Counted from the first letter of the stretch, positions 46,376 to 56,468 are shown. The stretch: DNA of 64,000 bases from Streptococcus sp. SPS1 (GCF_030439915.1 NZ_JAQFJG010000007.1:42857-106856); one strand, 5' to 3'. Notes: a model not told the origin generated them from the letters alone. Numbers and translations: made by a program.

Positions 46376-47602
46376 ATGTTTAGTTTTAAGATAGGAATTT
46401 CAGTAAAAGAGCATGATGATTTTGTTAGTCATCATCCACAAATTAATCTTCTGCAGAGTAGTTCCTGGGCAAAAATAAAAGATAATTGGGAAAATGAGCG
46501 TTTAGGCTTTTATAAAAATGGAGAATTGGTAGCTGTTGCAAGTATTCTCATAAAAAAATTGCTACTTGGATACACTATGATGTACATTCCAAGAGGACCA
46601 ATTATGGATTATCAAGATAAAGACTTGGTAACATTTGTGATGAGAAGCTTAAAACAATTTGGATTTCGTAGACGGTCAGTTTTTATAAAATTTGATCCAG
46701 CTCTGATTTTAAAACAATATCCTATTGACCAATCTTCTGCAGAATTTTCTGAGAATAAACTATCTGTAGAAGCTATTCAAAACTTAAAAGATGCTAATTG
46801 TCAATGGTCTGGTAGAACTATAGCTATGTCTGAAACGATACAGCCACGTTATCAAGCTAATAGAATACTAAAAGAAGAGGGAGCTTCAGATTTTCCAAAG
46901 CATACTAAGAGGCTGATGAGAGATGCTGTTAAGAGAGGTGTTAGTACATATCGTGGTAGTTTATCAGATATTTCAAATTTTGAAACGATTGTAGCTTTAA
47001 CGGAACGTCGTAAGAATGTTTCCCTCCGCAATCAGGAATATTTCCAAAAGTTAATGGAAATCTATGGAGAAGATGCGTATTTACATTTAGCAAAGATTAA
47101 TGTTCCAGAACATCTAATGGAGTATAGGGAACAGTTGCAACAGATAAAAAAAGATTTGTCTGAAACAGATGAATATCAAAAGAAACGTCTGACTAAATTA
47201 CAACAACAGGCAAAATCTATTGAAAAATACATCATAGAATTTCAAGAACTTGTTCAACAATATCCAGAAGAAATAGTTATAGCGGGTGTTCTCTCTGTTT
47301 CGTTTGGTGAGACACTTGAAATGCTTTATGCTGGAATGGATGATAGGTTTAAAAAATTCTACCCTCAATATATTCTTTATCCAAAAGTGTTTGATGATGC
47401 TTTTAACGATGGTAAAATATGGGCTAATATGGGGGGGATTGAAGGTACCTTAGATGATGGCTTAAGTGATTTTAAATCGAACTTTAGTCCTGTTGTCCAA
47501 GAGTACATTGGAGAGTTCACTTTACCAGTAAGCTTTTTGTATCATTTGGCTAATTATTTTTATCAACTCCGTAAAACATTAAGAAAAAAACATAGAAAGT
47601 AA
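46376..47602 (+). CDS. murM: MurM, first-residue peptidoglycan branch ligase
   Basis: A 408-aa FemXAB-family ligase that transfers Ala or Ser from aminoacyl-tRNA to the lipid II stem-peptide lysine. Two GNAT-like lobes are present (MYIPRGPIMDYQDKDLVTFV about residue 75; ADILYAG-like LEMLYAGMDDRFKKFYPQY about residue 320) with a helical coiled-coil insert (about residues 250-300, KRLTKLQQQAKSIEK). SD 'aaaggatgacag'. It is AT-richer than murN next to it and differs from my memory of the R6 protein, fitting a mosaic allele. MurN is encoded 4 bp downstream and adds the second residue. Confidence 0.88.
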   Translation: MFSFKIGISVKEHDDFVSHHPQINLLQSSSWAKIKDNWENERLGFYKNGELVAVASILIKKLLLGYTMMYIPRGPIMDYQDKDLVTFVMRSLKQFGFRRRSVFIKFDPALILKQYPIDQSSAEFSENKLSVEAIQNLKDANCQWSGRTIAMSETIQPRYQANRILKEEGASDFPKHTKRLMRDAVKRGVSTYRGSLSDISNFETIVALTERRKNVSLRNQEYFQKLMEIYGEDAYLHLAKINVPEHLMEYREQLQQIKKDLSETDEYQKKRLTKLQQQAKSIEKYIIEFQELVQQYPEEIVIAGVLSVSFGETLEMLYAGMDDRFKKFYPQYILYPKVFDDAFNDGKIWANMGGIEGTLDDGLSDFKSNFSPVVQEYIGEFTLPVSFLYHLANYFYQLRKTLRKKHRK

Positions 47603-47606
47603 GTAT

Positions 47607-48839
47607 ATGGCACTAACTACACTCACGAAAGAAGAGTTTCAGGCTTATTCTGATCAGGTTTCTTCTCGTTCCTTTATGCAATCGGTTCAGATGGGGGACT
47701 TGTTAGAAAAAAGAGGGGCTCGAATTGTTTACCTTGCTTTGAAACAAGAAGGAGAAATTCAAGTTGCAGCTCTGGTTTATAGCTTGCCCATGCTGGGTGG
47801 TCTGCATATGGAGCTCAATTCGGGGCCGATTTATACCCAACAAGATGCTCTTCCAGTTTTTTATGAAGAGTTAAAAGAATATGCCAAGCAAAATGGTGTA
47901 TTAGAGTTGCTTGTAAAACCCTATGAAACTTATCAAACTTTTGATAGCCAAGGTAATCCAATAGATGCTGAGAAAAAAAATATCATTCAAGGTTTAACTG
48001 GTTTAGGTTATCAATTTGATGGATTGACAAGAGGTTACCCAGGTGGAGAACCAGATTGGTTATACTATAAAGATTTGACTGAATTAACTGAAAAGAGTTT
48101 GCTTAAAAGTTTTAGCAAAAAAGGTAAACCCTTGGTGAAAAAGGCTGAAACCTTTGGTATTCGGTTGAAAAAGTTAAAACGTGAAGAACTATCGATTTTT
48201 AAGAGTATCACAAAAGAAACCTCTGAACGTAGAGAATATAGTGATAAAAGTTTAGAATATTATGAGCATTTTTATGATGCTTTTGGAGAACAAGCGGAGT
48301 TTCTCATAGCAAGTTTAAATTTTTCGGACTATATGAGTAAATTGCAGGATGAACAAAGTAAACTAGAAGAAATATTGGACAAGTTGCGACTTGATTTGAG
48401 TAAAAATCCTCATTCTGAGAAAAAACAAAATCAACTGAGAGAATATTCTAGTCAATTTGAAACGTTTGAAGTTCGAAAAGCAGAAGCGCGAGACTTGATT
48501 GAAAAATATGGAGAAGAAGATATTGTTTTAGCCGGGAGTTTATTTGTTTATATGCCTCAGGAAACGACTTATCTCTTTAGTGGTTCCTACACTGAATTTA
48601 ATAAGTTCTATGCCCCTGCACTGCTTCAAAAATATGTTATGTTGGAAAGTATAGAACGTGGAATACCTAAATACAACTTCCTAGGCATTCAAGGGATTTT
48701 TGATGGTAGTGATGGTGTTTTGCGTTTTAAACAAAATTTTAATGGCTATATTGTACGTAAAGCAGGAACTTTCCGTTATCATCCATCGCCTTTAAAATAC
48801 AAAGCTATCCAGTTACTCAAAAAAATAGTAGGACGTTAA
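47607..48839 (+). CDS. murN: MurN, second-residue peptidoglycan branch ligase
   Basis: A 410-aa FemXAB ligase that adds the second (Ala) residue of the dipeptide branch made by MurM. The pattern matches MurM: the first lobe with GLHMELNSGPIYTQQDALPV (about residues 71-91, shown in part), the helical arm (LDKLRLDLSKNPHSEKK, about residues 255-275), and the second lobe ending in YNFLGIQGIFDGSDGVLRF. It is in the same operon as murM. Together they create cross-link branches needed for high-level beta-lactam resistance in pneumococcus. Confidence 0.92.
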   Translation: MALTTLTKEEFQAYSDQVSSRSFMQSVQMGDLLEKRGARIVYLALKQEGEIQVAALVYSLPMLGGLHMELNSGPIYTQQDALPVFYEELKEYAKQNGVLELLVKPYETYQTFDSQGNPIDAEKKNIIQGLTGLGYQFDGLTRGYPGGEPDWLYYKDLTELTEKSLLKSFSKKGKPLVKKAETFGIRLKKLKREELSIFKSITKETSERREYSDKSLEYYEHFYDAFGEQAEFLIASLNFSDYMSKLQDEQSKLEEILDKLRLDLSKNPHSEKKQNQLREYSSQFETFEVRKAEARDLIEKYGEEDIVLAGSLFVYMPQETTYLFSGSYTEFNKFYAPALLQKYVMLESIERGIPKYNFLGIQGIFDGSDGVLRFKQNFNGYIVRKAGTFRYHPSPLKYKAIQLLKKIVGR

Positions 48840-48917
48840 GATGAAAAAGTCAGTATTTAGCTTTCTTTCAGCTTCTTTTAGTAAAATAATTTTTATTTGC
48901 TAGAAAGGTGGAAGGAT

Positions 48918-49619
48918 ATGCGCTGGCTTTTTCGTTTGATAGGGGCTTTCTTTTCTTTTGTGTGGCGTTTGTTTTGGCGCCTGGTTTGGATTGTTTTGCT
49001 TTTATGCACTTTTGCTTTCGGACTTCTCTGGTATCTGAACGGAAATTTTCAAGGAGCGCTGAAGCAAGTAGAGTGGTCAGTAAAAATTGGTCAATAAAGT
49101 ATTGACCAATGGGAGAAAACAGGGCAACTGCCTAAGTTAAGCCAGACAGATAGTCATCAACACTCTGAAGGAAGGTGGCCGCAGGCTTCTGCTCGTATTT
49201 ACTTGGATCCCCAGATGGATTCACGCTTTCAAGAGGCTTATGTAGAAGCAATTCAGAATTGGAATCAAACTGGCGCTTTTCATTTTGAAATCGTGACTGA
49301 GTCCAGCAAGGCAGATATCTTGGCTACGGAGATGAATGACGGAGGTACTCCTGTGGCAGGAGAGGCAGAAAGTCAGACCAATCTCTTAACAGGGGAATTC
49401 TTGTCTGTCACGGTACGGTTGAATCACTATTATCTGTCCAATCCTAACTATGGCTATTCCTATGAGCGCATTGTCCATACTGCAGAACATGAGTTGGGTC
49501 ATGCGATTGGCTTGGATCATACAGATGAGAAGTCTGTGATGCAACCTGCAGGTTCTTTTTATGGTATCCAGGAAGAGGATGTTGCAAACCTCCGAAAAAT
49601 ATATGAGACTAGTGAGTAG
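48918..49619 (+). pseudogene. Matrixin-like zinc metalloprotease broken by one stop codon
   Basis: The frame from ATG 48918 (SD 'ggaagg') codes for an N-terminal hydrophobic anchor (FVWRLFWRLVWIVLLLCTF). It then hits TAA at 49095-49097 and stays open in the same frame to 49619. The downstream part has the matrixin site HELGHAIGLDH (HExxHxxGxxH) and the Met-turn VMQPAGS. Upstream of the stop the codons read Gly-Gln, and CAA to TAA would explain the break. Unless read through, no anchored protease is made. An internal start at 49203 could yield a soluble, signal-less fragment. Confidence 0.8.
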
Positions 49620-49657
49620 GGAACTACCTTTCCCTACTTTTTTGCTATAATGGAACT

Positions 49658-51505
49658 ATGAACAACTTGATTAAATCAAAACTAGAGCTCTTGCCGACCA
49701 GCCCTGGTTGCTACATTCATAAGGATAAAAATGGCACCATTATCTATGTAGGAAAGGCTAAAAATCTGCGTAACCGCGTGCGGTCCTATTTCCGTGGGAG
49801 TCACGATACCAAGACAGAGGCATTGGTGTCCGAAATTATGGATTTTGAGTTTATCGTTACGGAGTCCAATATTGAGGCGCTTCTCCTAGAAATCAACCTG
49901 ATCAAGGAAAATAAGCCCAAGTACAATATCATGCTCAAGGATGATAAGTCTTATCCTTTCATCAAAATCACCAATGAACGCTATCCTCGTTTGATTATCA
50001 CCCGTCAGGTCAAAAAGGACGGCGGTCTCTACTTTGGACCTTATCCAGATGTAGGGGCAGCCAATGAAATCAAGCGGCTACTGGATCGGATTTTCCCTTT
50101 TCGCAAGTGTACCAATCCACCGTCTAAGGTCTGTTTTTACTACCATATCGGTCAATGTATGGCCCACACCATCTGTAAGAAGGATGAGGACTATTTCAAG
50201 TCTATGGCTCAGGAGGTTTCTGATTTTCTGAAAGGGCAGGATGACAAAATCATTGATGATCTTAAGGGAAAAATGGCAGCGGCAGCCCAGACTATGGAAT
50301 TTGAACGTGCAGCGGAATATCGTGACCTCATTCAGGCTATTGGAACGCTTCGAACCAAGCAACGGGTCATGGCTAAGGATCTTCAAAATCGGGATGTCTT
50401 TGGCTACTATGTGGACAAGGGATGGATGTGTGTTCAGGTTTTCTTTGTTCGTCAGGGCAAGCTTATTGAGCGCGATGTCAATCTTTTCCCTTATTATAAT
50501 GATCCGGATGAGGATTTCTTGACCTATGTGGGACAATTCTATCAAGAAAAATCTCATCTAGTTCCCAATGAGGTGCTGATTCCGCAGGATATTGATGAAG
50601 AAGCCGTTAAGGCCTTGGTAGATACCAAGATTCTCAAACCCCAGCGTGGAGAGAAAAAGCAACTGGTCAATCTGGCTATAAAGAATGCTCGAGTCAGCCT
50701 AGAGCAGAAATTCAACCTGCTAGAGAAATCTGTCGAAAAAACACAGGGGGCTATTGAAAATCTAGGACGCTTGCTTCAAATTCCAACCCCAGTTCGCATC
50801 GAATCCTTTGATAACTCCAACATCATGGGAACTAGCCCTGTTTCAGCTATGGTGGTTTTTGTCAACGGCAAACCGAGTAAGAAGGATTATCGTAAGTATA
50901 AAATCAAGACTGTCGTTGGGCCAGACGACTATGCTAGTATGCGAGAGGTCATTCGCAGACGCTATGGTCGAGTACAGCGTGACGGTTTGACTCCTCCAGA
51001 TTTGATTGTCATTGATGGGGGACAAGGTCAGGTCAACATCGCCAAGCAAGTCATCCAAGAGGAACTAGGCTTGGATATTCCAATTGCTGGGCTTCAAAAG
51101 AACGACAAGCACCAAACCCATGAATTGCTCTTTGGAGATCCGCTTGAGGTGGTGGACTTGTCTCGTAATTCTCAGGAATTTTTCCTCCTCCAACGTATTC
51201 AAGATGAGGTGCACCGCTTTGCTATCACTTTCCATCGCCAACTGCGCTCCAAAAATTCTTTCTCATCTCAATTGGATGGGATTGATGGTCTGGGACCTAA
51301 ACGCAAGCAGAATCTCATGAAGTATTTCAAGTCTCTGACCAAAATCAAGGAAGCCAGTGTGGATGAAATTGTCGAAGTTGGAGTACCAAGAACAGTAGCA
51401 GAAGCTGTTCGGAGGAAGTTGAACCCGCAGGAAGAAGTGGAGTTGGCTCAAGTAGCGGAAGAAAGTGTAGAATACCAAACAGAAGGAGACCATCATGAAC
51501 CATAA
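49658..51505 (+). CDS. uvrC: Excinuclease ABC subunit C
   Basis: A 615-aa nuclease of nucleotide-excision repair. The GIY-YIG domain is at the N-terminus ([20 protein letters not shown], about residues 19-38). The UvrB-binding UVR motif is near residue 215 ([19 protein letters not shown]). The RNase H-like second nuclease is around [10 protein letters not shown]...SAMVVF (about residues 385-405), with [12 protein letters not shown]-terminal helix-hairpin-helix motifs end the protein ([16 protein letters not shown]). Intact. The next gene overlaps its end by 11 bp. Confidence 0.96.
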   Translation: MNNLIKSKLELLPTSPGCYIHKDKNGTIIYVGKAKNLRNRVRSYFRGSHDTKTEALVSEIMDFEFIVTESNIEALLLEINLIKENKPKYNIMLKDDKSYPFIKITNERYPRLIITRQVKKDGGLYFGPYPDVGAANEIKRLLDRIFPFRKCTNPPSKVCFYYHIGQCMAHTICKKDEDYFKSMAQEVSDFLKGQDDKIIDDLKGKMAAAAQTMEFERAAEYRDLIQAIGTLRTKQRVMAKDLQNRDVFGYYVDKGWMCVQVFFVRQGKLIERDVNLFPYYNDPDEDFLTYVGQFYQEKSHLVPNEVLIPQDIDEEAVKALVDTKILKPQRGEKKQLVNLAIKNARVSLEQKFNLLEKSVEKTQGAIENLGRLLQIPTPVRIESFDNSNIMGTSPVSAMVVFVNGKPSKKDYRKYKIKTVVGPDDYASMREVIRRRYGRVQRDGLTPPDLIVIDGGQGQVNIAKQVIQEELGLDIPIAGLQKNDKHQTHELLFGDPLEVVDLSRNSQEFFLLQRIQDEVHRFAITFHRQLRSKNSFSSQLDGIDGLGPKRKQNLMKYFKSLTKIKEASVDEIVEVGVPRTVAEAVRRKLNPQEEVELAQVAEESVEYQTEGDHHEP

Positions 51506-52328
51506 AATCGCAATTTTATCAGATATTCATGGCAATGCGACGGCGCTAGAAGCAGTGATTGCAGATGCTAAAAATCAAGGAGTCAGTGAATACTGGCTTC
51601 TGGGAGATATTTTTCTTCCTGGTCCAGGCGCAAATGACTTAGTCGCCCTGCTAAAGGACCTTCCTATCACAACCAGTGTTCGAGGCAATTGGGATGATCG
51701 TGTCCTTGAGGCCTTGGATGGCGAATATGGTTTGGAACATCCGAAAGAAATCCAGTCAATGCGCATGACCCAGTTTTTGATGGAGCAAATGGATCCTGCA
51801 ACGATTGTCTGGCTACGAAGCTTGCCTTTGCTGGAAAAGAAAGAAATTGACGGATTGCGCTTTTCTATCTCTCATAATTTGCCAAATAAGAACTATGGTG
51901 GTGACTTGCTAGTTGAGAATGATACAGATAAATTTGACCAACTGCTAGATGCTGAAACGGACGTGGCAGTCTATGGTCATGTTCACAAGCAGTTGCTTCG
52001 TTATGGCAGTCAAGGGCAACAAATCATCAATCCAGGGTCGATTGGCATGCCCTATTTTAATTGGGAGGCGTTAAAAAATCACCGTGCCCAGTATGCCGTG
52101 ATAGAAGTTGAAGATGGGGAATTGGTAAATATCCTATTTCGTAAAGTCGCTTATGATTATGAAGCGGAGTTAGAATTGGCCAAATCCAAAGGGCTTCCCT
52201 TTATCGAAATGTATGAAGAACTACGTCGTGAAGATAACTATCAGGGGCACAATCTGAAATTATTAGCAAACTTAATAGAAAAGCATGGGTATGTAGAGGA
52301 TGTGAAGAAATTTTTTGATTTTTTGTAA
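51495..52328 (+). CDS. Calcineurin-type metallophosphoesterase
   Basis: A 277-aa protein with the full metal-binding set: [13 protein letters not shown] (DxH, about residue 8), [12 protein letters not shown] (GD), VRGNWDDR (GN-D), [12 protein letters not shown] (GH-H, about residue 158) and NPGSIGMP. Family members (YfcE/MJ0936-like) hydrolyse phosphodiesters or small phosphates in the cytosol; the substrate is unknown. It overlaps uvrC by 11 bp and is coupled to it. Confidence 0.85.
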   Translation: MNHKIAILSDIHGNATALEAVIADAKNQGVSEYWLLGDIFLPGPGANDLVALLKDLPITTSVRGNWDDRVLEALDGEYGLEHPKEIQSMRMTQFLMEQMDPATIVWLRSLPLLEKKEIDGLRFSISHNLPNKNYGGDLLVENDTDKFDQLLDAETDVAVYGHVHKQLLRYGSQGQQIINPGSIGMPYFNWEALKNHRAQYAVIEVEDGELVNILFRKVAYDYEAELELAKSKGLPFIEMYEELRREDNYQGHNLKLLANLIEKHGYVEDVKKFFDFL

Positions 52329-52356
52329 AAGTTTCCTAAAATAACCAATGCAAACT

Positions 52357-52386
52357 AAAAACGATTGGCTGGTCCAATCGTTTTTA
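52357..52386. terminator. Terminator shared by converging genes
   Basis: AAAAACGATTGG / CCAATCGTTTTT around a CTGGT-type loop; nearly symmetric, so it can serve the phosphoesterase (+) and the binding protein (-). Confidence 0.85.
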
Positions 52387-52393
52387 ATATATC

Positions 52394-53194
52394 TTATTGT
52401 AATCGAGATTGATCTGGAAGATAAGAGCCACCTAGATAGGTATTGCTGAGTTTTTCAAGTGTTCCATCTTGATAGAGTTCTTTGAGTGCTTTATCAAATT
52501 GCTCTTTAAACTCTTTCTGGTCGCTTGAGAAAATGATATAGTTGCTGGGGCTATCAGCAGAAGGCAAGTCAACCACAGAAAGGTCTAAGCCACGGTCCTT
52601 GATAATCTTTTGAACGGATACCTTGTCAAAAACGAGGAAATCAAATTCGCCGTTAGAGAGGTCTAGGATTCGTTTACCAATATCCTCGCCAGAAAAATTG
52701 ATGGTAGCAGGATTGTCAGTGTGTTTCTGATTCCAGTTATTGATGAATTGAGCGTTTGAAGTTCCAGTATCCTCCTGTGTTGTTTTACCAGCAATTTGGT
52801 CAAGTGAAGTCAAAGGATTTTTCTTGTTGCTGACGAGGACGAGGGGATTGTTTGAAATTGGAAGTGAGTAGAGATATTTTTCAGCGCGCTCTTTTGTGTA
52901 ACTCAAGTTATTGGCTGCAGCCTGATAGTGACCAGAATCAAGTCCTGGGAAGATACTTTCCCAAGCAGTTCTTTGGAATTGAATCTCGTAGTCGCTGAGT
53001 TTTTCATCCACTGCCTTTAGGACTTCAATATCGAATCCTGTCAGATTGCCCTTGTCTTCGTAGTCAAATGGTGGCACATCGCCAGCTGTAGCAACGACGA
53101 TTGTCTTTTGAGAGTTGGTTGCTTTGGGTGTGGCTTGATTCCCACAGGCAACCAAAAATGGTAGGATAGCTAGTAAAAGGCTAAATTTTTTCAT
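52394..53194 (-). CDS. Amino-acid ABC transporter substrate-binding lipoprotein
   Basis: A 266-aa SBP_bac_3 protein. It starts MKKFSLLLAILPFLVACGN with a clear lipobox (LVAC, Cys about residue 18), so it is membrane-anchored. The mature domain begins with TIVVATAGDVPPFDYEDKGN and has LTGFDIEVLKAVDEKL. An in-frame start 15 bp upstream is less likely. No permease or ATPase is adjacent, so its partners must be encoded elsewhere. Substrate uncertain (cystine or polar amino acid by family). Confidence 0.85.
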   Translation of the reverse strand: MKKFSLLLAILPFLVACGNQATPKATNSQKTIVVATAGDVPPFDYEDKGNLTGFDIEVLKAVDEKLSDYEIQFQRTAWESIFPGLDSGHYQAAANNLSYTKERAEKYLYSLPISNNPLVLVSNKKNPLTSLDQIAGKTTQEDTGTSNAQFINNWNQKHTDNPATINFSGEDIGKRILDLSNGEFDFLVFDKVSVQKIIKDRGLDLSVVDLPSADSPSNYIIFSSDQKEFKEQFDKALKELYQDGTLEKLSNTYLGGSYLPDQSRLQ

Positions 53195-53364
53195 AATGTC
53201 TCCATTCAAATGTAAAGTACTTGCTAGTTTATCAGAAACTGTCTTGATGCACCAATATATATCTTTTATGGCTGTAATAAAAAATCTTAATCATGAAAAA
53301 TCCCTGCAAGCTCTTTCAAATTATGGTAGAATGGAAGCAGTAGAATTAGAAAAGGAAATCGATT

Positions 53365-53970
53365 ATGAAATTTCTTGAATTAAATAAAAAACGTCATGCG
53401 ACTAAGCATTTCACTGATAAGCCAGTTGATCCAAAAGATGTGCGTACGGCTATCGAAATTGCAACCTTGGCACCCAGTGCCCACAACAGCCAGCCATGGA
53501 AATTTGTGGTGGTTCGTGAGAAAAATACCGAACTAGCAAAGTTGGCTTATGGTTCCAACTTTGAACAGGTATCATCAGCGCCTGTAACCATTGCCTTGTT
53601 TACAGATACAGATTTGGCTAAACGTGCCCGCAAGATTGCCCGTGTCGGTGGCGCAAAGAATTTCTCAGAAGAACAACTTCAATATTTCATGAAGAACTTG
53701 CCTGCGGAATTTGCCCGTTACAATGAACAACAGGTCAGTGACTACCTAGCCCTCAATGCAGGTTTGGTTGCTATGAACTTGGTTCTGGCTCTTACAGACC
53801 AAGGAATCGGATCAAATCTTATCCTTGGATTTGACAAATCAAAAGTTAATGAAGTTTTGGACATTGAAGACCGTTTCCGTCCAGAACTTTTGATTACGGT
53901 AGGTTATACAGACGAGAAATTGGAACCAAGCTACCGCTTGCCAGTAGATGAAATCATCGAGAAAAGATAG
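53365..53970 (+). CDS. Nitroreductase-family FMN oxidoreductase
   Basis: A 201-aa flavoprotein with the usual N-terminal RHATKHFTDKPVDPKDVRTA-like region, APSAHNSQPWKFVVV (FMN phosphate and ring contacts, about residues 37-51) and the dimer core around DYLALNAGLVAMNLVLALTD. The substrate is not predictable. SD 'aaaaggaaatcg'. It ends 13 bp before pepV and probably shares its transcript. Confidence 0.88.
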   Translation: MKFLELNKKRHATKHFTDKPVDPKDVRTAIEIATLAPSAHNSQPWKFVVVREKNTELAKLAYGSNFEQVSSAPVTIALFTDTDLAKRARKIARVGGAKNFSEEQLQYFMKNLPAEFARYNEQQVSDYLALNAGLVAMNLVLALTDQGIGSNLILGFDKSKVNEVLDIEDRFRPELLITVGYTDEKLEPSYRLPVDEIIEKR

Positions 53971-53983
53971 AAAGAAGAAAAAA

Positions 53984-55384
53984 ATGACAGCAATTGATTT
54001 TACAGCAGAAGTAGAAAAACGCAAAGAAGACCTCTTGGCTGACTTGTTTAGCCTTTTGGAAATCAACTCAGAACGTGATGACAGCAAGGTTGATGCTGAA
54101 CATCCATTTGGACCTGGTCCAGTAAAAGCCTTGGAAAAATTCCTTGAAATCGCAGACCGTGATGGCTATCCAACTAAAAATGTTGATAACTATGCAGGAC
54201 ATTTTGAGTTTGGTGATGGCGAAGAAGTTCTCGGAATCTTTGCCCATATGGATGTGGTGCCTGCTGGTAGCGGTTGGGACACAGACCCTTACACACCGAC
54301 TATCAAAGACGGTCGCCTTTATGCGCGTGGGGCTTCAGATGACAAGGGGCCTACAACAGCTTGTTACTATGGTTTAAAAATCATCAAAGAATTGGGTCTT
54401 CCAACTTCTAAGAAAGTCCGTTTCATCGTTGGAACAGATGAAGAATCAGGTTGGGCAGACATGGACTACTACTTTGAGCACGTAGGTCTTGCCAAACCAG
54501 ACTTTGGTTTCTCTCCTGATGCTGAGTTCCCTATCATCAATGGTGAAAAAGGAAACATTACTGAATACCTCCACTTTGCAGGAGAAAATGCAGGTGCTGC
54601 TCGTCTTCATAGCTTTACAGGTGGTTTGCGTGAAAATATGGTACCTGAATCAGCAACAGCAGTCGTTTCAGGCCACCTGACTGACTTGCAAGCGAAACTA
54701 GATGCCTTTGTTGCAGAACACAAGCTCAGAGGAGAAATTCACGAAGAAGCTGGTCAATACAAGGTGACGATCATTGGGAAATCAGCCCACGGTGCTATGC
54801 CTGCTTCAGGTGTCAATGGCGCGACTTACCTAGCCCTCTTCCTTAGCCAGTTTGATTTTGCTGGTCCAGCCAAAGACTACCTCGACATCGCTGGTGAAAT
54901 TCTCTTGAACGATCATGAGGGTGAAAATCTTAAGATTGCTCATGTGGATGAAAAGATGGGTGCTCTTTCTATGAATGCAGGCGTCTTCCGCTTTGACGAA
55001 ACAAGCGCTGATAATACGATTGCCCTTAACATCCGCTATCCAAAAGGAACAAGTCCAGAACAAATCAAGTCAATCCTTGAAAACTTGCCAGTTGCTTCTG
55101 TTAGCCTTTCTGAACACGGTCATACCCCTCACTATGTGCCAATGGAAGATCCACTTGTGCAAACCTTGTTGAATGTCTATGAAAAACAAACTGGACTTAA
55201 AGGTCACGAGCAAGTTATCGGTGGTGGAACCTTTGGTCGTTTGCTCGAACGCGGAGTTGCCTACGGTGCCATGTTCCCAGACTCAATTGATACCATGCAC
55301 CAAGCCAATGAATTTATCGCCTTGGACGATCTCTTCCGAGCAGCAGCAATCTATGCCGAAGCTATTTACGAATTGATCAAATAA
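53984..55384 (+). CDS. pepV: Xaa-His dipeptidase PepV (M20 family)
   Basis: A 466-aa zinc dipeptidase that releases N-terminal residues from dipeptides in the cytosol. Metal and catalytic motifs are FAHMDVVPAGSGW (His and Asp, about residues 87-99), GASDDKGPTT (bridging Asp, about residue 118) and VGTDEESGW (Glu, about residue 153); the lid domain carries the second conserved His region GHTPHYVP and the final GGGTFGRLL. The start ATG 53984 has SD 'aaagaagaaa'; an upstream in-frame ATG lies inside the nitroreductase gene. Confidence 0.94.
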   Translation: MTAIDFTAEVEKRKEDLLADLFSLLEINSERDDSKVDAEHPFGPGPVKALEKFLEIADRDGYPTKNVDNYAGHFEFGDGEEVLGIFAHMDVVPAGSGWDTDPYTPTIKDGRLYARGASDDKGPTTACYYGLKIIKELGLPTSKKVRFIVGTDEESGWADMDYYFEHVGLAKPDFGFSPDAEFPIINGEKGNITEYLHFAGENAGAARLHSFTGGLRENMVPESATAVVSGHLTDLQAKLDAFVAEHKLRGEIHEEAGQYKVTIIGKSAHGAMPASGVNGATYLALFLSQFDFAGPAKDYLDIAGEILLNDHEGENLKIAHVDEKMGALSMNAGVFRFDETSADNTIALNIRYPKGTSPEQIKSILENLPVASVSLSEHGHTPHYVPMEDPLVQTLLNVYEKQTGLKGHEQVIGGGTFGRLLERGVAYGAMFPDSIDTMHQANEFIALDDLFRAAAIYAEAIYELIK

Positions 55385-55390
55385 AACGAT

Positions 55391-55424
55391 AGAAGTCTGA
55401 GATCTTATGCTTAGACTTCTTTTT
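55391..55424 (+). terminator. Terminator after pepV
   Basis: AGAAGTCTGAG / CTTAGACTTCT stem with five T after it, ending next to the SD of the following gene. Confidence 0.85.
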
Positions 55425-55437
55425 GGAGGGAAAGTAG

Positions 55438-56028
55438 ATGTCTCAAATCGAAAGAATCAAGAAAGCTATTATGGCGGATCCACAGAATGCTATCTATACA
55501 GAACGCGGAATTGAGCCTCTTTTTGCAGCGCCAAAAACTGCTCGCATCAATATCATCGGTCAGGCGCCTGGTCTTAAAACCCAAGAAGCAGGCCTTTACT
55601 GGAAGGACAAAAGTGGTGATCGTTTGCGGGACTGGCTCGGTGTGGATGAAGATACCTTTTACAATTCAGGCTATTTTGCTGTCTTGCCTATGGATTTCTA
55701 CTTTCCAGGACATGGCAAGTCAGGTGACCTGCCACCGAGAACAGGCTTTGCTGAAAAATGGCATCCACAGCTCTTGCAAGAATTACCCGATATCCAGTTG
55801 ACCCTCTTGATCGGTCAATATGCCCAAGCCTACTATTTACAGGAGAAAGTCAGTGGCAAGGTGACAGAAAGGGTAAAACATTACCAGAACTACTTGCCAG
55901 AGTATTTTCCTTTAGTTCACCCCTCGCCGCGAAATCAAATCTGGATGGCCAAAAATCCTTGGTTTGAGTCAGAAGTGGTGCCAGACTTGAAAAAAAGAAT
56001 TAAAACTATTTTAGGAGAAAAAGAATGA
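55438..56028 (+). CDS. Uracil-DNA glycosylase superfamily protein
   Basis: A 196-aa protein with the superfamily signature INIIGQAPGLKTQEAGLYW (GQAPG instead of GQDPY, about residues 37-55) and the C-terminal HPSPRNQIWM (about residue 160). This resembles the compact UDG-like family found in streptococci and not canonical family-1 Ung. It may excise uracil or another deaminated base, unproved. It overlaps the next gene by 4 bp (ATGA). Confidence 0.75.
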   Translation: MSQIERIKKAIMADPQNAIYTERGIEPLFAAPKTARINIIGQAPGLKTQEAGLYWKDKSGDRLRDWLGVDEDTFYNSGYFAVLPMDFYFPGHGKSGDLPPRTGFAEKWHPQLLQELPDIQLTLLIGQYAQAYYLQEKVSGKVTERVKHYQNYLPEYFPLVHPSPRNQIWMAKNPWFESEVVPDLKKRIKTILGEKE

Positions 56029-56312
56029 AAGAAATAACCTTTGACGCATTTTACCAGCTTTACCAAAACGACCAACTTTCTCTAGTGGACGTGAGAGAAG
56101 TGGATGAGTTTGAAGCTCTTCATTTAGAAGGTGCTCAGAATCTTCCTCTGAGTCAATTAGCTGACACTTATGATCAATTGGACAAGGATCAGTTACATTA
56201 TGTTATTTGTAAATCTGGAATGAGATCGGCGCGTGCTTGCCAATTCCTATCAGAACAAGGTTATGAAGTTATCAATGTTCAAGGTGGCATGATGGCCTTT
56301 GAAGAACTTTAA
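56025..56312 (+). CDS. Rhodanese-domain protein
   Basis: A 95-aa single rhodanese domain with SLVDVREVDEFEALHLEGAQNLPLS (first part about residues 19-44) and the active-site loop VICKSGMRSARA with cysteine about residue 62. Such small proteins move sulfane sulfur between carriers. It is coupled to the UDG-like gene by a 4-bp overlap. Its stop codon TAA (56310-56312) is also the first bases of a BOX element. Confidence 0.88.
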   Translation: MKEITFDAFYQLYQNDQLSLVDVREVDEFEALHLEGAQNLPLSQLADTYDQLDKDQLHYVICKSGMRSARACQFLSEQGYEVINVQGGMMAFEEL

Positions 56313-56418
56313 TACTCAATGAAAATCAAAGAGCAAACTAGGAAGCTAGCCGCAGGCTGTACTTGAGTACGGCAAGGTGAAGCTGACGTGGTTTGAAGAG
56401 ATTTTCGAAGAGTATAAA
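56311..56418 (-). repeat. Short BOX repeat (boxC-boxA, no boxB)
   Basis: It begins AATACTCAATGAAAATC directly at the rhodanese stop and ends TTTTCGAAGAGTATAAA. The boxC part (gagcaaactaggaagctagc) joins directly to the boxA part (tgaagctgacgtggtttgaa), without the boxB hairpin seen in the other copies. Confidence 0.9.
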
Positions 56419-56429
56419 CATTAGAATTT

Positions 56430-56468
56430 TCTCCTACTTGTCGTGGACTGGGTAGGGGATTTTATTTT
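56430..56468 (+). terminator. Terminator after the rhodanese gene and BOX
   Basis: TCTCCTAC / GTAGGGGA stem (one wobble) with a 14-nt loop, then TTTATTTTT. Confidence 0.65.

Noticed and set aside
48841..48903. 20-codon ORF (MKKSVFSFL...) between murN and the matrixin pseudogene
   Set aside because: No SD of its own and no supporting similarity; could be a signal-peptide-like chance frame or remnant.
49203..49619. Independent 138-aa metalloprotease gene
   Set aside because: It is in the same frame as the upstream anchor-coding part, has no clear SD at its first ATG, and is better read as the second half of a nonsense-split gene.
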